Positions 44,448-52,860 of a stretch of 64,000 nt of DNA are shown here, piece after piece. Source of the DNA: Sphaerisporangium perillae. Lineage in GTDB: Bacteria; Actinomycetota; Actinomycetes; Streptosporangiales; Streptosporangiaceae. Location of the stretch: contig NZ_JALLPO010000048.1 of assembly GCF_023276435.1 (NCBI RefSeq), positions 1 through 64,000 of the forward strand, in the 5' to 3' direction. Under the pieces are notes generated by a model. It saw only the letters and a list, made by a program, of their open reading frames with translations, was not told where the DNA came from and made no database searches. Each line of letters begins with the position of its first letter. Positions within the stretch are counted from its first letter, which is position 1. Position numbers and translations under genes: made by a program.

Positions 44448-45665
44448 TCATCCCGGGGCCGGCGCTTTGGCGGCGGGCGCCGGAAGCGATCGGTTCCGCG
44501 CTCGCCGCGCCTCACTCGCGAGCGTCACCGCGAGCAGGAGCACGAGCACCACGGCGATGACGGTGAGCCCCGCGGCGACACCGATGGTGGGTGCGGCGAA
44601 CATGGTGAGCAGCACGAGCGCCACCGCGACGCCGATCGACTCCGGTCGCACGACGTTGCGGCTCACGAGGGGGGCGTGCAGTACCCACAGCATGACGAGC
44701 ACCACGGCGGCGGGGATGCCGACCAAGGCGACCACGGCGCCCGCGCCCGCCTCGATGTGGTGCTCGCCCTCGCCCGCCGACGCGACGGCGGCCTCGAGTC
44801 CCGCGCCGAGCGCCGCGAGCGCCGCGAATATCGCGTAGTGCCCGTAGCCCCAGAAGAACGACCTGTCGCGTCGCTCCTCGAGCCCCTCGCCGGCCGGCTC
44901 GGAGAAGTAGATCCACCACAGCGCGAACAGGATGACCAGACCGGCCATCGCGATGACGACGAGGCGGGCGCTCAGCCCGTTCTCGACCGCGCCACGCACG
45001 GCGTTCGTCGCCGCGAGCACGCTCTCGCCGAGCAAGATGATCGTGAACAGCCCGTACCGTTCGGCGATGTGGTGCGGGTGCCACGCCGTCGTCCCGGTGC
45101 GCTCCGCGAACGGGGGCACGGCGAGGTCGAGCGCCACGAGCACGAAGAACAGCCAGAACGGCCCGTCCCCTGGCAGGGCTAGCCTGGACACCCAGAGCAC
45201 CTGAACCAGCGAGACTCCGATCGCGTAGCGAAGAGCCGTCGTCCGGCCCTCGGGGTGCGCGATCGCCGCGCGCAGCCACAGGCTCACCAGCCCGGCCCGC
45301 ATGACGAGGTAGCCGACCGTCACGGTGGTGAACTCGCCCTCGAACGCCGCGGGCACCCCGGCGGCGAGCACGAGCACGCCGGCCATCTGCATGAGGGTCA
45401 TGACGCGGTAGGGCACGTCGTCGGTGTCGTACGCGGAGGCGAACCAGGTGAAGTTCATCCACGCCCACCAGATGGCGAAGAAGACCATGAGGAACGGCAC
45501 TGCCGCCTCGAGGCCGTGCCCCTGTTCCGTCGCGTGCGCGAGCCGCCCAGCGACCTGCGACACCGCGGCGACGAAGGTCAGGTCGAAGAGCAGCTCCAGA
45601 GGGCTGGAGGCACGATGCGGCTCTCCCAGGTCGCGGGCCACCATGCGGGTGCGGAGCAGTGACAT
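44448..45665 (-). CDS. low-temperature-requirement A (LtrA) family membrane protein
   Basis: 405 residues, about eleven membrane helices. The family opening SPLELLFDLTFVAAVSQVAG, then WWAWMNFTWFASAYDTDD, the motif HPHHIAERYGLFTIILLGES and ALWWIYF are all present. LtrA proteins are widespread in bacteria but their transport role is unproven. A TACAGT box ends six bases before the ATG on the minus strand, suggesting leaderless transcription. It is divergent from the sigma factor at 45802. Confidence 0.93.
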   Translation of the reverse strand: MSLLRTRMVARDLGEPHRASSPLELLFDLTFVAAVSQVAGRLAHATEQGHGLEAAVPFLMVFFAIWWAWMNFTWFASAYDTDDVPYRVMTLMQMAGVLVLAAGVPAAFEGEFTTVTVGYLVMRAGLVSLWLRAAIAHPEGRTTALRYAIGVSLVQVLWVSRLALPGDGPFWLFFVLVALDLAVPPFAERTGTTAWHPHHIAERYGLFTIILLGESVLAATNAVRGAVENGLSARLVVIAMAGLVILFALWWIYFSEPAGEGLEERRDRSFFWGYGHYAIFAALAALGAGLEAAVASAGEGEHHIEAGAGAVVALVGIPAAVVLVMLWVLHAPLVSRNVVRPESIGVAVALVLLTMFAAPTIGVAAGLTVIAVVLVLLLAVTLASEARRARNRSLPAPAAKAPAPG

Positions 45666-45801
45666 GCGCGTACTGTATCGGCGCGCGTGACCTCACCCGT
45701 GCGAGCACGGTCCGCCCCGGATCCGCCGGCGGCGAGGCGGCCGTTCACCGTGGGTAGGTCGGACGTAGGTCAGGCAGGAAGCTGCGGAGGCAAACGCGAT
45801 C

Positions 45802-46704
45802 ATGGACTCAGGGGACCCGGGGGCGGCGAGCGCGCTCGATCAGGCCGCTTCGGTCTTCGAGGGCCTGCGTCCCCGGCTCTTCGGTATCGCCTACCGCATG
45901 CTCGGCAGCTCGGCGGAGGCCGAGGACGTCGTGCAGGATGTCTGGGTGCGGTGGCAGAGCGCGGACCGCGCGGCCGTCATGGACCCGGCCGCCTTCCTGG
46001 CGACGGCGACGACCCGGCTGGCGATGAACGTCGCCCAATCCGCCCGCAGGCGGCGCGAGGCCTACGTCGGCCCATGGCTTCCCGAGCCGGTGGACACCAG
46101 CGCCGACCCCTATGCGAGAGCCGAACGCGGCGAGGCGCTGGAGCTGGCGGTCCTGCTTCTCCTGGAGAGACTCACGCCTACGGAACGAGCGGCGTACGTG
46201 CTCCGGGAATCGTTCGACTACCCCTACGATCAGATCGCGGCCATCCTGCGGCTGAATGAGGCGAACATCCGCCAGCTCGTCAGCCGCGCGCGCAAGCGTG
46301 TCGTCGCCGAGCGCCGCAAGCCGGTGAGCTCGGCCGCGCATCGACGCCTCCTCAAGGCCTTTCTCGCCGCGGCCCGGACCGGCGACCTCGCCGCGCTGGA
46401 ACGGCTCTTCGCCGTGGACGTCGTCAGTTACTCCGACGGCGGGGGTGCCGTGCGCGGGGTGGCGCGGATACCCGTGGCCGGCCGCACGCGCGTCGCCAAG
46501 TTCGTCGCGGCGTTCGCGCCGCGATTCTGGCCTGGTGCGACGATCGCATGGGTCGAGGCGAACGGACGGCCAGGTGTGCTGGTGTCGCACGGTGAGGCCG
46601 TCGCCGCACTCGTGACCATCAGCGCCTCGGCGGAAGGCATCGATCAGATCATGTGGGTGATGAACCCGGCCAAACTCGGCAGGATCTCAGCGGCGCTGCC
46701 ATAA
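45802..46704 (+). CDS. ECF41-type sigma factor with SnoaL-like extension
   Basis: 300 residues. Sigma region 2 (FGIAYRMLGSSAEAEDVVQDV) and region 4 (ERAAYVLRESFDYPYDQIAAI) are followed by a SnoaL-fold extension. The extension carries the two ECF41 hallmarks: the DGGG motif (VVSYSDGGGAV) and a terminal NP motif (VMNPAKLGR). In this group the extension replaces the anti-sigma factor and gates activity. ECF41 genes usually sit beside a carboxymuconolactone-decarboxylase or oxidoreductase gene (COE). No such gene is adjacent here; only gene debris follows. The start ATG follows GCGGAGG by about ten bases. Confidence 0.93.
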   Translation: MDSGDPGAASALDQAASVFEGLRPRLFGIAYRMLGSSAEAEDVVQDVWVRWQSADRAAVMDPAAFLATATTRLAMNVAQSARRRREAYVGPWLPEPVDTSADPYARAERGEALELAVLLLLERLTPTERAAYVLRESFDYPYDQIAAILRLNEANIRQLVSRARKRVVAERRKPVSSAAHRRLLKAFLAAARTGDLAALERLFAVDVVSYSDGGGAVRGVARIPVAGRTRVAKFVAAFAPRFWPGATIAWVEANGRPGVLVSHGEAVAALVTISASAEGIDQIMWVMNPAKLGRISAALP

Positions 46705-46734
46705 GTGACGGCCCCGCGCCGGGCGACACCGAAC

Positions 46735-47057
46735 AGGTCTGACGAGGCGGTCGCGGTGGCGATCGGGCTGCGGACCGCGGCGGGCGGGACGGTGGCCGGG
46801 ATCGAGGACAGTTCGGTCCGCGCGCTGGCCAAACTGGAACGGATGCTGCCCTCCCGCCTGCGCCGCCGCGTGAGCACGCTCGCGGCGGCGATGGTCACGC
46901 TCCCGGGATCCGGCCCGCCCGTCGACGCCGGCACGCTGGCGGCGATCGCGTCCGCGTGCAGGGACCGCGAACGGCTGCGCTTCGACTACCGCACCCACGA
47001 CGGCGCGGGCGGAGTCCGGGTGACCGAGCCCCATCGCCTCGTCAACTCCGGGCGCCG
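46735..47057 (+). pseudogene. WYL-regulator middle fragment
   Basis: The frame reads EAVAVAIGLRTAAGGTVAG, SVRALAKLERMLPSRLRRRV, ACRDRERLRFDYRTHDG and VTEPHRLVNSGRR, the central part of a WYL-domain regulator. The N-terminal HTH and the C-terminal WYL core are missing. Homology stops near 47057, exactly where a minus-strand regulator fragment begins. Non-functional debris following the sigma gene. Confidence 0.75.
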
Positions 47058-47296
47058 CAGAAGAACGGGTCGTCATGGGCCGTCCCGGCGGCCGCGCGCA
47101 GGTGGGCCACCTTGTAGCGGGTGTCCAGCTCCCAGTCCAGGTAGAACTCCCGCGCCCGGGGGTTGAGCAGGGCCAGCCTCAGCAGGTTGTCGTTGTGCTC
47201 GAGCCCGTCGTACAGACCGGTCGCCACCGCGTTCCTGGCCAGCACGTCCAGCCGCTCGTTCACCACGTAGGCCGCCACCCGGTCCCAGCCGTCCAT
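47042..47296 (-). pseudogene. XRE/MmyB-like ligand-domain fragment (third of three)
   Basis: Minus-strand frame MDGWDRVAAYVVNERLDVLA then NAVATGLYDGLEHNDNLLRL and YKVAHLRAAAGTAHDDPF is the start of an MmyB-type ligand-binding domain, as in the intact regulators at 29565 and 35066. The HTH upstream and the second half downstream are both gone. It is joined tail-to-tail with the WYL fragment. Confidence 0.78.
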
Positions 47297-47445
47297 CAGC
47301 AGTCCTGGAGGCCGGCTGCGAAGCCGGCCCTCCGCGAGCCTCCCGGCCGCGACCGGTGACGCCGGGGTGACGCGTGTGGCCGATGAGGACCGGAGTCTTT
47401 ACCGCCGCATGGCAAGACCCGGCCCGAACGAGAAGCGAGCGGAGA

Positions 47446-48033
47446 TCACTTGGCGGCGGGGCGGGCACGGACGTGGATGCGCTCGCCCTGCGGGCCGAAC
47501 AGGATGAGGAGCTCCACCGGCTCAGGGCCGGCACTGGCGAAGGCGTGCGGGGTGCGGGTGTCGAACTCGGCGGCCTCCCCCGCGGACAGGACGAGATCGC
47601 GCTCGCCCAAAAGCAGCCGCAGCCGGCCGGAGAGGACGTAAAGCCACTCGTAGCCCTCGTGCACCCGCTGTTCGAGATCACACCCGTTCTGGCCGCCCGG
47701 GATGACCTGCTTGTAGGCGGCCAACCCGGTCAGCTGGCGGGTGAGCGGCACGAAGGTGCGGCCATGCCGGACGAAGGGACGGGAGTGGACGCGCGGGTCC
47801 CCGGTCGCCGGCGCGCCCGCCAGCTCGTCCAGCGGCACCCGGTGGGCCTGGGCCAGCGGCAGCAGCAGCTCCAGGGTGGGTTTGCGCTGCCCCGACTCAA
47901 GGCGCGAGAGCGTGCTGAGGGAGATGCCGGTCGCCTCGCTCAGCTGGGCCAGGGTGATGCCGCGCTCGCGGCGCAGGGCGCGCAGGCGCGGGCCCACGGC
48001 GGTCAGCACGGCCGTGAAGTCTCTCTCTGCCAT
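47446..48033 (-). CDS. XRE-cupin regulator
   Basis: 195 residues: an N-terminal HTH at about 15-70 (LRALRRERGITLAQLSEATGI, SLSTLSRLESGQRKP) and a C-terminal cupin (VHEGYEWLYVLSGRLRLLLG, AAEFDTRTPHAFASAG). Such XRE-cupins are small-molecule-responsive repressors. It is divergent from the thioredoxin-reductase-like gene at 48118. TTGCC-N5-GGCAA (48042-48056) lies immediately upstream of its start and is a good operator candidate. ATG 48033 was preferred to an in-frame ATG 15 bases earlier, because only the former has upstream purines at a usable distance. Confidence 0.93.
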   Translation of the reverse strand: MAERDFTAVLTAVGPRLRALRRERGITLAQLSEATGISLSTLSRLESGQRKPTLELLLPLAQAHRVPLDELAGAPATGDPRVHSRPFVRHGRTFVPLTRQLTGLAAYKQVIPGGQNGCDLEQRVHEGYEWLYVLSGRLRLLLGERDLVLSAGEAAEFDTRTPHAFASAGPEPVELLILFGPQGERIHVRARPAAK

Positions 48034-48041
48034 GTCCCTAT

Positions 48042-48056
48042 TTGCCATCCCGGCAA
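48042..48056. promoter_or_regulatory. TTGCC-N5-GGCAA palindrome between the XRE-cupin and flavoprotein genes
   Basis: TTGCC at 48042-48046 and GGCAA at 48052-48056 in the 84-base divergent region. Position and symmetry suit the XRE-cupin's own operator controlling both genes. Confidence 0.5.
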
Positions 48057-48117
48057 CAAGGTTTGTCAAGCCGGCGGGTGGTGGCGCAGCATCTGCCGTG
48101 AATGGAGGAGGTGCTTC

Positions 48118-49182
48118 ATGACTGAGGCGACAAGCAAGAGTGTGACCGTCTCCCCGCAGGGCGGGGTCCGGCGATATGACGTCGTGGTCGTCGGCGGCGG
48201 CGCCGCAGGGCTGAGCGGGGCGTTGACCCTGGCCCGGGCGCGCCGCTCGGTGCTGGTGATCGACGCCGGCCGGCCGCGCAACGCCCCCGCGTCCCATGTC
48301 CACGGCTACCTGGGCCGTGAAGGCACGGCGCCGTCGCGGCTGCTGGCCGAGGGCCGGCAGGAGGTGACCGGCTACGGCGGCCAGATCATGGAGGGCGACG
48401 TCGTGGCGGCCGAGCGCCTGGAGGCCGGCGGCTTCCGCGTGCTCCTGAAGGACGGTCCGGCGGTGGAGGCGGGCCGACTGCTGGTGACGACCGGTCTGGC
48501 CGACGAACTGCCCGAGGTGCCCGGCGTGACCGAGCGGTGGGGGCGCGAGGTGCTGCACTGCCCCTATTGCCACGGCTGGGAGGTCCGCGACCAGCCGCTC
48601 GGCATCCTGGCCACCGGCCCGCTGGCGGCCCACCAGGCCCTGCTGTGGCGGCAGTGGAGCAAGGACGTGACGCTCTTCCTGCACACCGCGCCCGAGCCCG
48701 GCGAGCAGGAGTCCGAGCAACTCGACGCCCGCGACATCACCGTGGTGCGGGGCGAGGTGACCGGCCTGGAGGTGACCGCCGACCGGCTCACCGGCGTGGC
48801 TCTGGCCGACGGCCGGGTGGTCTCCCGCCAGGCCCTGGTGGTCGCCCCCCGCTTCACCGCCCGCGCCGGCCTGCTCACCGCACTCGGCCTCGCGGTGACC
48901 GAGCAGGAGCGGGACGGGCACGTGATCGGCTCTTACGTCGCCGCCGATCCTTTCGGAGCGACGGAGCTGCCCGGGGTGTGGGTGGCCGGCAACGTGGCCG
49001 ACCTGATGGACCAGGTCATCGCGGCCGCCGCGGCGGGTGTGCGCGCCGGCGCGGGGATCAACGCCGACCTGGTGGCCGAGGAGACCCGCCTCGCCGTCGC
49101 CGCGCGCCGCAGTCCCTTCTCGGCGCGGGCGGAACGGGAGGCCTGCGAGCGCTCGCTGGGCGACCGCCGGCACGGCCTTTGA
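48118..49182 (+). CDS. thioredoxin-reductase-like FAD/NAD(P) oxidoreductase
   Basis: 354 residues. ATG 48118 has GGAGGAGG upstream. The FAD-binding GGGAAG lies at 26-31 (VVVVGGGAAGLSGALTLARA). A redox-active pair Cys148/Cys151 occurs in LHCPYCHGWEV. The late motif VWVAGNVADLMDQVIAAAAAG contacts FAD. The CPYC site fits thioredoxin-reductase-like proteins acting on small disulfide substrates; no thioredoxin gene is adjacent, so the partner may be a metabolite. Likely repressed by the divergent XRE-cupin. Confidence 0.93.
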   Translation: MTEATSKSVTVSPQGGVRRYDVVVVGGGAAGLSGALTLARARRSVLVIDAGRPRNAPASHVHGYLGREGTAPSRLLAEGRQEVTGYGGQIMEGDVVAAERLEAGGFRVLLKDGPAVEAGRLLVTTGLADELPEVPGVTERWGREVLHCPYCHGWEVRDQPLGILATGPLAAHQALLWRQWSKDVTLFLHTAPEPGEQESEQLDARDITVVRGEVTGLEVTADRLTGVALADGRVVSRQALVVAPRFTARAGLLTALGLAVTEQERDGHVIGSYVAADPFGATELPGVWVAGNVADLMDQVIAAAAAGVRAGAGINADLVAEETRLAVAARRSPFSARAEREACERSLGDRRHGL

Positions 49183-49275
49183 CCTTTCGGGCCGTCCGCG
49201 GCGCCGGCGCGGCGGGGTCACGCCCCGCCGAGCCGTGCAGCAAGAAGGGCAAAAATCTTCTGCCAACTGGCGAGT

Positions 49276-49294
49276 AATGTCAATTATCGACATT
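49276..49294. promoter_or_regulatory. palindrome upstream of the amidase gene
   Basis: AATGTC (49276-49281), seven bases, GACATT (49289-49294), perfect 6-bp arms in an unusually AT-rich patch 57 bp before the amidase ATG. Confidence 0.5.
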
Positions 49295-49350
49295 TGTCAG
49301 AAACACCCCTTACTGTGCACGCATCGGCACCCCCCACCCAGGAGCCCCCC

Positions 49351-50877
49351 ATGAGATCTCCCGGAACCCGAACCCGATTAGTCCCCACAGCCGGCCGCCT
49401 GCTGGCCACCGCGCTCCTCCTGCTCGGCTCCCTGCTGGCGCTCGCCGCCGCCCCGGCGGACGCCGCGCGGGAACCGGCCCTCGCCGCCGCGTTCGCCCGC
49501 GCCGCGGCCGCCCATGACGTCCCCCGCGACCTGCTCGTCGCGCTCGCCTACGCCGAGACCCACCTCGACGCGCACGGCGGCAAGCCGAGCGCCAGCGGCG
49601 GCTACGGCGTGATGCACCTGGTCAGCAACCCCACCACCCACAGCCTCGAACGGGCCGCCGAGCTCACCGGCCTGCCGGCCGCGAAGCTGCGCGCCGACAC
49701 CGAGGCCAACGTCCTCGGCGCCGCCGCGCTCCTTAGGGCGTACGCCGACGAGCTCGGCCTGGACGATGCGGCAAGGAAGGACGCCGGGCGGTGGTACGCG
49801 GCCGTGGCCAGGTACGGCAACGCCTCCACCCCCGAGATCGCCCGGCTGTACGCCGACACCGTCTACGGGCTGCTCGGCCAGGGCCTGCGGGCGGCGGGGC
49901 TGACCGTCACCCCGCGGGAGGTCAGCGCCGACCGGGGCGACTACGCCCGGACGATGGACCTGAACGCGCAGGCCGCCGCCCCCGACTACCCCGACGGCAG
50001 CTGGGTGGCCGCGAGCTCGAGCAACTACACCGCCTCCAGCCGTCCGTCGGCCTACGCGATCGACCGGGTCGTCATCCACGTGACGCAGGGCTCCTACGCC
50101 GGCACGATCTCCTGGTTCCAGAACCCCAGCGCGCAGGTCTCGGCGCACTACGTGGTCCGCTCCTCCGACGGCGCCGTCACCCAGATGGTGCGCGACAAGG
50201 ACATCGCCTGGCACGCGGGCAACTGGAGCTACAACACCCGGTCCATCGGGATCGAGCACGAGGGGTACGTCAACGACGCGTCGTGGTTCACCGACGCCAT
50301 GTACCGAGGCTCGGCGGCGCTGACCCGCTACATCTGCGACAAGTACGGCATCCCGAAGGACCGCAGCCACATCATCGGGCACGTCGAGGTGCCGGGCTCC
50401 ACCCACACCGACCCCGGCCCGAACTGGGACTGGAACAAGTACATGGGGTATGTGACCGGGAGCACCACCACCTGGTCCACCATCGTCGACAACGCCACCT
50501 CCGGCCGGTTCACGGCCGGCGCCAACTGGGGCACCTCCGCCTACTCCGGCCAGCGTTACGGCGCCGACTACCGGTACGCCGACCCGGTGGCCGCCAGCGA
50601 CCCGGCCTGGTTCCAGGCGAGCATCCCGAGCGCGGGCACCTACCGCGTCGAGGTCTGGTACCCCGCCGACCCCGGCTACAGCAGCTCCGCCCCCTACATC
50701 GTCGCCGCCTCGGGCGGCAACCAGACGGTGTACGTCGACCAGCGTTCGGGCGGCGGGGGCTGGCGGAGCATCGGCACCTTCTCCCTCAACGCCGGCACCT
50801 TCAACGTGGTCGGGGTGAGCCGCTGGACCTCCGGCACCGGTTATGTGATCGCCGACGCCGTGCGGATCAGCCGCTGA
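49351..50877 (+). CDS. secreted N-acetylmuramoyl-L-alanine amidase with lysozyme-like and golvesin-like domains
   Basis: 508 residues. The signal is MRSPGTRTRLVPTAGRLL, a hydrophobic core and APADAA. Residues 45-190 look like a lytic-transglycosylase-type domain (LLVALAYAETHLDAHGG). Residues 230-375 are an amidase-2/PGRP domain with zinc-ligand histidines in VVIHVTQG and IIGHVEVPGSTHTDPG and the Tyr/His context GIEHEGYV. The last 130 residues (IVDNATSGRFTAGANWGTSAY, YRVEVWYPAD) match the golvesin/Xly-type beta-sandwich attached to actinomycete wall enzymes. It cleaves the amide between MurNAc and the peptide stem. A strong terminator follows. Confidence 0.93.
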   Translation: MRSPGTRTRLVPTAGRLLATALLLLGSLLALAAAPADAAREPALAAAFARAAAAHDVPRDLLVALAYAETHLDAHGGKPSASGGYGVMHLVSNPTTHSLERAAELTGLPAAKLRADTEANVLGAAALLRAYADELGLDDAARKDAGRWYAAVARYGNASTPEIARLYADTVYGLLGQGLRAAGLTVTPREVSADRGDYARTMDLNAQAAAPDYPDGSWVAASSSNYTASSRPSAYAIDRVVIHVTQGSYAGTISWFQNPSAQVSAHYVVRSSDGAVTQMVRDKDIAWHAGNWSYNTRSIGIEHEGYVNDASWFTDAMYRGSAALTRYICDKYGIPKDRSHIIGHVEVPGSTHTDPGPNWDWNKYMGYVTGSTTTWSTIVDNATSGRFTAGANWGTSAYSGQRYGADYRYADPVAASDPAWFQASIPSAGTYRVEVWYPADPGYSSSAPYIVAASGGNQTVYVDQRSGGGGWRSIGTFSLNAGTFNVVGVSRWTSGTGYVIADAVRISR

Positions 50878-50952
50878 ACCCCGCCGTGCGGCCCTGAAAG
50901 CAGCACGGCGGGACGACCACGAAACGACGACCACGAAAGGCGGCCACGACAG

Positions 50953-50988
50953 CGGCGGCCCGCGCCTCGCGAGCGGCGCGGGCCGCCG
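50953..50988 (+). terminator. intrinsic terminator after the amidase gene
   Basis: A perfect 14-bp stem, CGGCGGCCCGCGCC (50953-50966) with GGCGCGGGCCGCCG (50975-50988), and an 8-base loop, starting 76 bases after the stop. Confidence 0.88.
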
Positions 50989-51299
50989 TGTCGTTCCCGG
51001 CCGGACCGAGCGGGACTCCCCCCGCCGGGGACCCCAGTCCCGGGTTTCTCTCCCCCTATGACGTCTCGACCGGCCGGCGGCCCGGCTGCGACACTCCGAG
51101 GATCGACCTGCCGCCGCCGGCTCCAGGTAGGGCGAACCATCACCCGCATATCGAGCACGACGAACAACGGCCGCGCCGTCGCGGGGCCCGCGTGCGCACG
51201 CGGCCCCCTCCACCGGCGCCCTTCCTGGGCCGTTCGATGATCCACAGACTGTCGGGATCGCCGGCCGACGCCGGCGTCCAACGGAAATTGGAGTGAGGT
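50989..51299 (+). promoter_or_regulatory. promoter/leader region of the 51.3-55.1 kb gene run
   Basis: No gene is seen. It contains a hairpin at 51183-51207 (GGGGC...GCCCC with the nearly palindromic CGCGTGCGCACGCG inside) about 95 bases before the start at 51300, and GGAGTGAGG just before that ATG. No clear -10/-35 pair was identified. Confidence 0.4.
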
Positions 51300-51965
51300 A
51301 TGACCACCGCGCTGGCCGAGCCCGATCTGATCATCCGCCCGTGCCTCCCGCCGTTCGGAGGCATCTTCGATCTGCCCGGCAGGGAGACCCCGGTCGCGAC
51401 CCACATGCCGCACGGGCCCTTCGAGAACCTCGAGGAGCACCTGCACGAGCACCTGCCGCACCTGCACATCAGCTACGGGTTCGAGATCGCCCAGCACAAG
51501 CTGGAGGACCTGCCCGAGAGCACCCATCTCGAAGTCGTGATGGCCATCAAGAAGGAACACCGGGTCGACTGCAACCCCATCTTCGTCAACCGCAAGAACG
51601 CCGGCGAAGGCGAATGCCTGAAGATCGGCGGCGAGGACGTCCACTGGATCCACAGCGAGGAGACCGCGCGCAAGGCCACCGAGCTGTTCGCCCGCACCGG
51701 CCGGCGCCTGCCCGAGGACATGTACTTCTCCGGGTTCTTGACCAGCACCCCCGACGAGCGCGAGACCCGCGCCTACACCCGCGAGGAGCTCTTCGAGGCG
51801 ATCGGCACCGGCCTGCTGGTGGAGCAGCACTTCCAGGCCACCTGGCTGCAGCCGAGCGAGGAGCCCATCGACCCCTACGACGTGATCATCTACCTGGGCA
51901 GCACCGACACCAGGTACCACACGTTCTTCCGCCTTCCGGCGATCGTCCCGCTCGGCGCGTCCTGA
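51300..51965 (+). CDS. unrecognised His/Glu-rich protein, first gene of a four-gene run
   Basis: 221 residues, no signal peptide or membrane helix. I do not recognise the family. The N-terminal third has a dense histidine/glutamate run (ENLEEHLHEHLPHLHISYGF), with further histidines later (VHWIHSEET, EQHFQATW), suggesting metal binding, possibly an enzyme of cupin or related fold. The rest alternates strands and helices like a normal globular protein (YFSGFLTSTPDERETRAYTR). Start ATG 51300 is well supported by GGAGTGAGG. It precedes a DinB-like protein, an MFS exporter and an acyltransferase, so a biosynthetic or resistance role is plausible. Confidence 0.7.
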   Translation: MTTALAEPDLIIRPCLPPFGGIFDLPGRETPVATHMPHGPFENLEEHLHEHLPHLHISYGFEIAQHKLEDLPESTHLEVVMAIKKEHRVDCNPIFVNRKNAGEGECLKIGGEDVHWIHSEETARKATELFARTGRRLPEDMYFSGFLTSTPDERETRAYTREELFEAIGTGLLVEQHFQATWLQPSEEPIDPYDVIIYLGSTDTRYHTFFRLPAIVPLGAS

Positions 51966-51978
51966 GCCTCCCCCGCGC

Positions 51979-52021
51979 GTATCACGGTCCGGCGCCGGCG
52001 TCGCGGCCCGGACCGTGATAC
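51979..52021 (+). terminator. strong hairpin between genes 1 and 2 of the run
   Basis: Perfect 14-bp arms, GTATCACGGTCCGG (51979-51992) and CCGGACCGTGATAC (52008-52021), with a 15-base loop, starting 14 bases after the stop at 51965. It would terminate or attenuate transcription into the next gene. No U-tract follows. Confidence 0.75.
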
Positions 52022-52071
52022 CTCCCCCTGTTCGGTCCACCATCGACAACGGCACGGGAGTGATCGTCATC

Positions 52072-52860
52072 ATGTCCGAGATCACCATGACGGGCACGCT
52101 GATGGGTGTGCGGAGGTCACCCGGCAGCGACACCACCGAGGAGATCGTCTACATCGACGTCGAACAGCGTCCCGGTGGCGGCCCCGCCACGCCCAGCATG
52201 GTGAGCGTGCTGGAGCAGCGGGGCAGGCGCGTCGCCGGGTACCTGCCCTGGATCAACTACTACGACATCGACGAGGCGGCGCGCCGCGAACCCGGCGTCT
52301 GGAGCACCGTCGAGCCGGCCGAGCGCTACAGCGCCCTGGTCGAATGGCGGCCCTACGGGCTGCGCACCGGCGGCCGCGCGGCCTCGCTGGAACTGGCCGG
52401 GCTGCTGGCCGACCTCGCCCAGACCCCGGCCAAGCTGCGCCGGACCGCCGGCATGGTCGGCGAGGACGCCGAGACGCGCCCGGAGCCGGCCGAATGGTCG
52501 ATCACCGAGGTGGCGGTGCACGTCATGGCGGCCGACTCGATCATGGCGCCGCGCGTGCTGCAGATCCTCGCCCAACCGGGCCTCACCCTGCCCGACATGG
52601 ACGTGAACGAGGTGCAGCGGATCCTCGCCCGGGCAAGGACCCCGCTCACCGACCGGCTGGCGGGCTTCGAGGCCCGCCGCAAGGAGTGGATCGCCGCCCT
52701 GGACCAGATCACCAAGGACGAGCTGGAGTACGCCGGAGAGCACACCCGCGACGGGACGATCACCATCCTGGACATCTGCCGCGCCATGTCCCTGCACGAA
52801 CTGGAGCACAAGAAGCAGACCGAGTCGATCGCCACCCGCCTCGGCTACACCCTCGGCTGA
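52072..52860 (+). CDS. DinB-superfamily protein with extra N-terminal domain
   Basis: 262 residues. Residues 110-262 are DinB-like (ADLAQTPAKLRRTAGMVGED, EWSITEVAVHVMAADSIMAP, ICRAMSLHELEHKKQTESIA), with histidines in the positions that bind metal in DinB/YfiT-type transferases. The first 110 residues are a separate beta-rich domain (TGTLMGVRRSPGSDTTEEIVY) not usual in the family. The ATG at 52072 has GGGAG about 12 bases upstream, so the start is uncertain. Its stop overlaps the MFS start by one base (TGATG). Confidence 0.8.
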   Translation: MSEITMTGTLMGVRRSPGSDTTEEIVYIDVEQRPGGGPATPSMVSVLEQRGRRVAGYLPWINYYDIDEAARREPGVWSTVEPAERYSALVEWRPYGLRTGGRAASLELAGLLADLAQTPAKLRRTAGMVGEDAETRPEPAEWSITEVAVHVMAADSIMAPRVLQILAQPGLTLPDMDVNEVQRILARARTPLTDRLAGFEARRKEWIAALDQITKDELEYAGEHTRDGTITILDICRAMSLHELEHKKQTESIATRLGYTLG

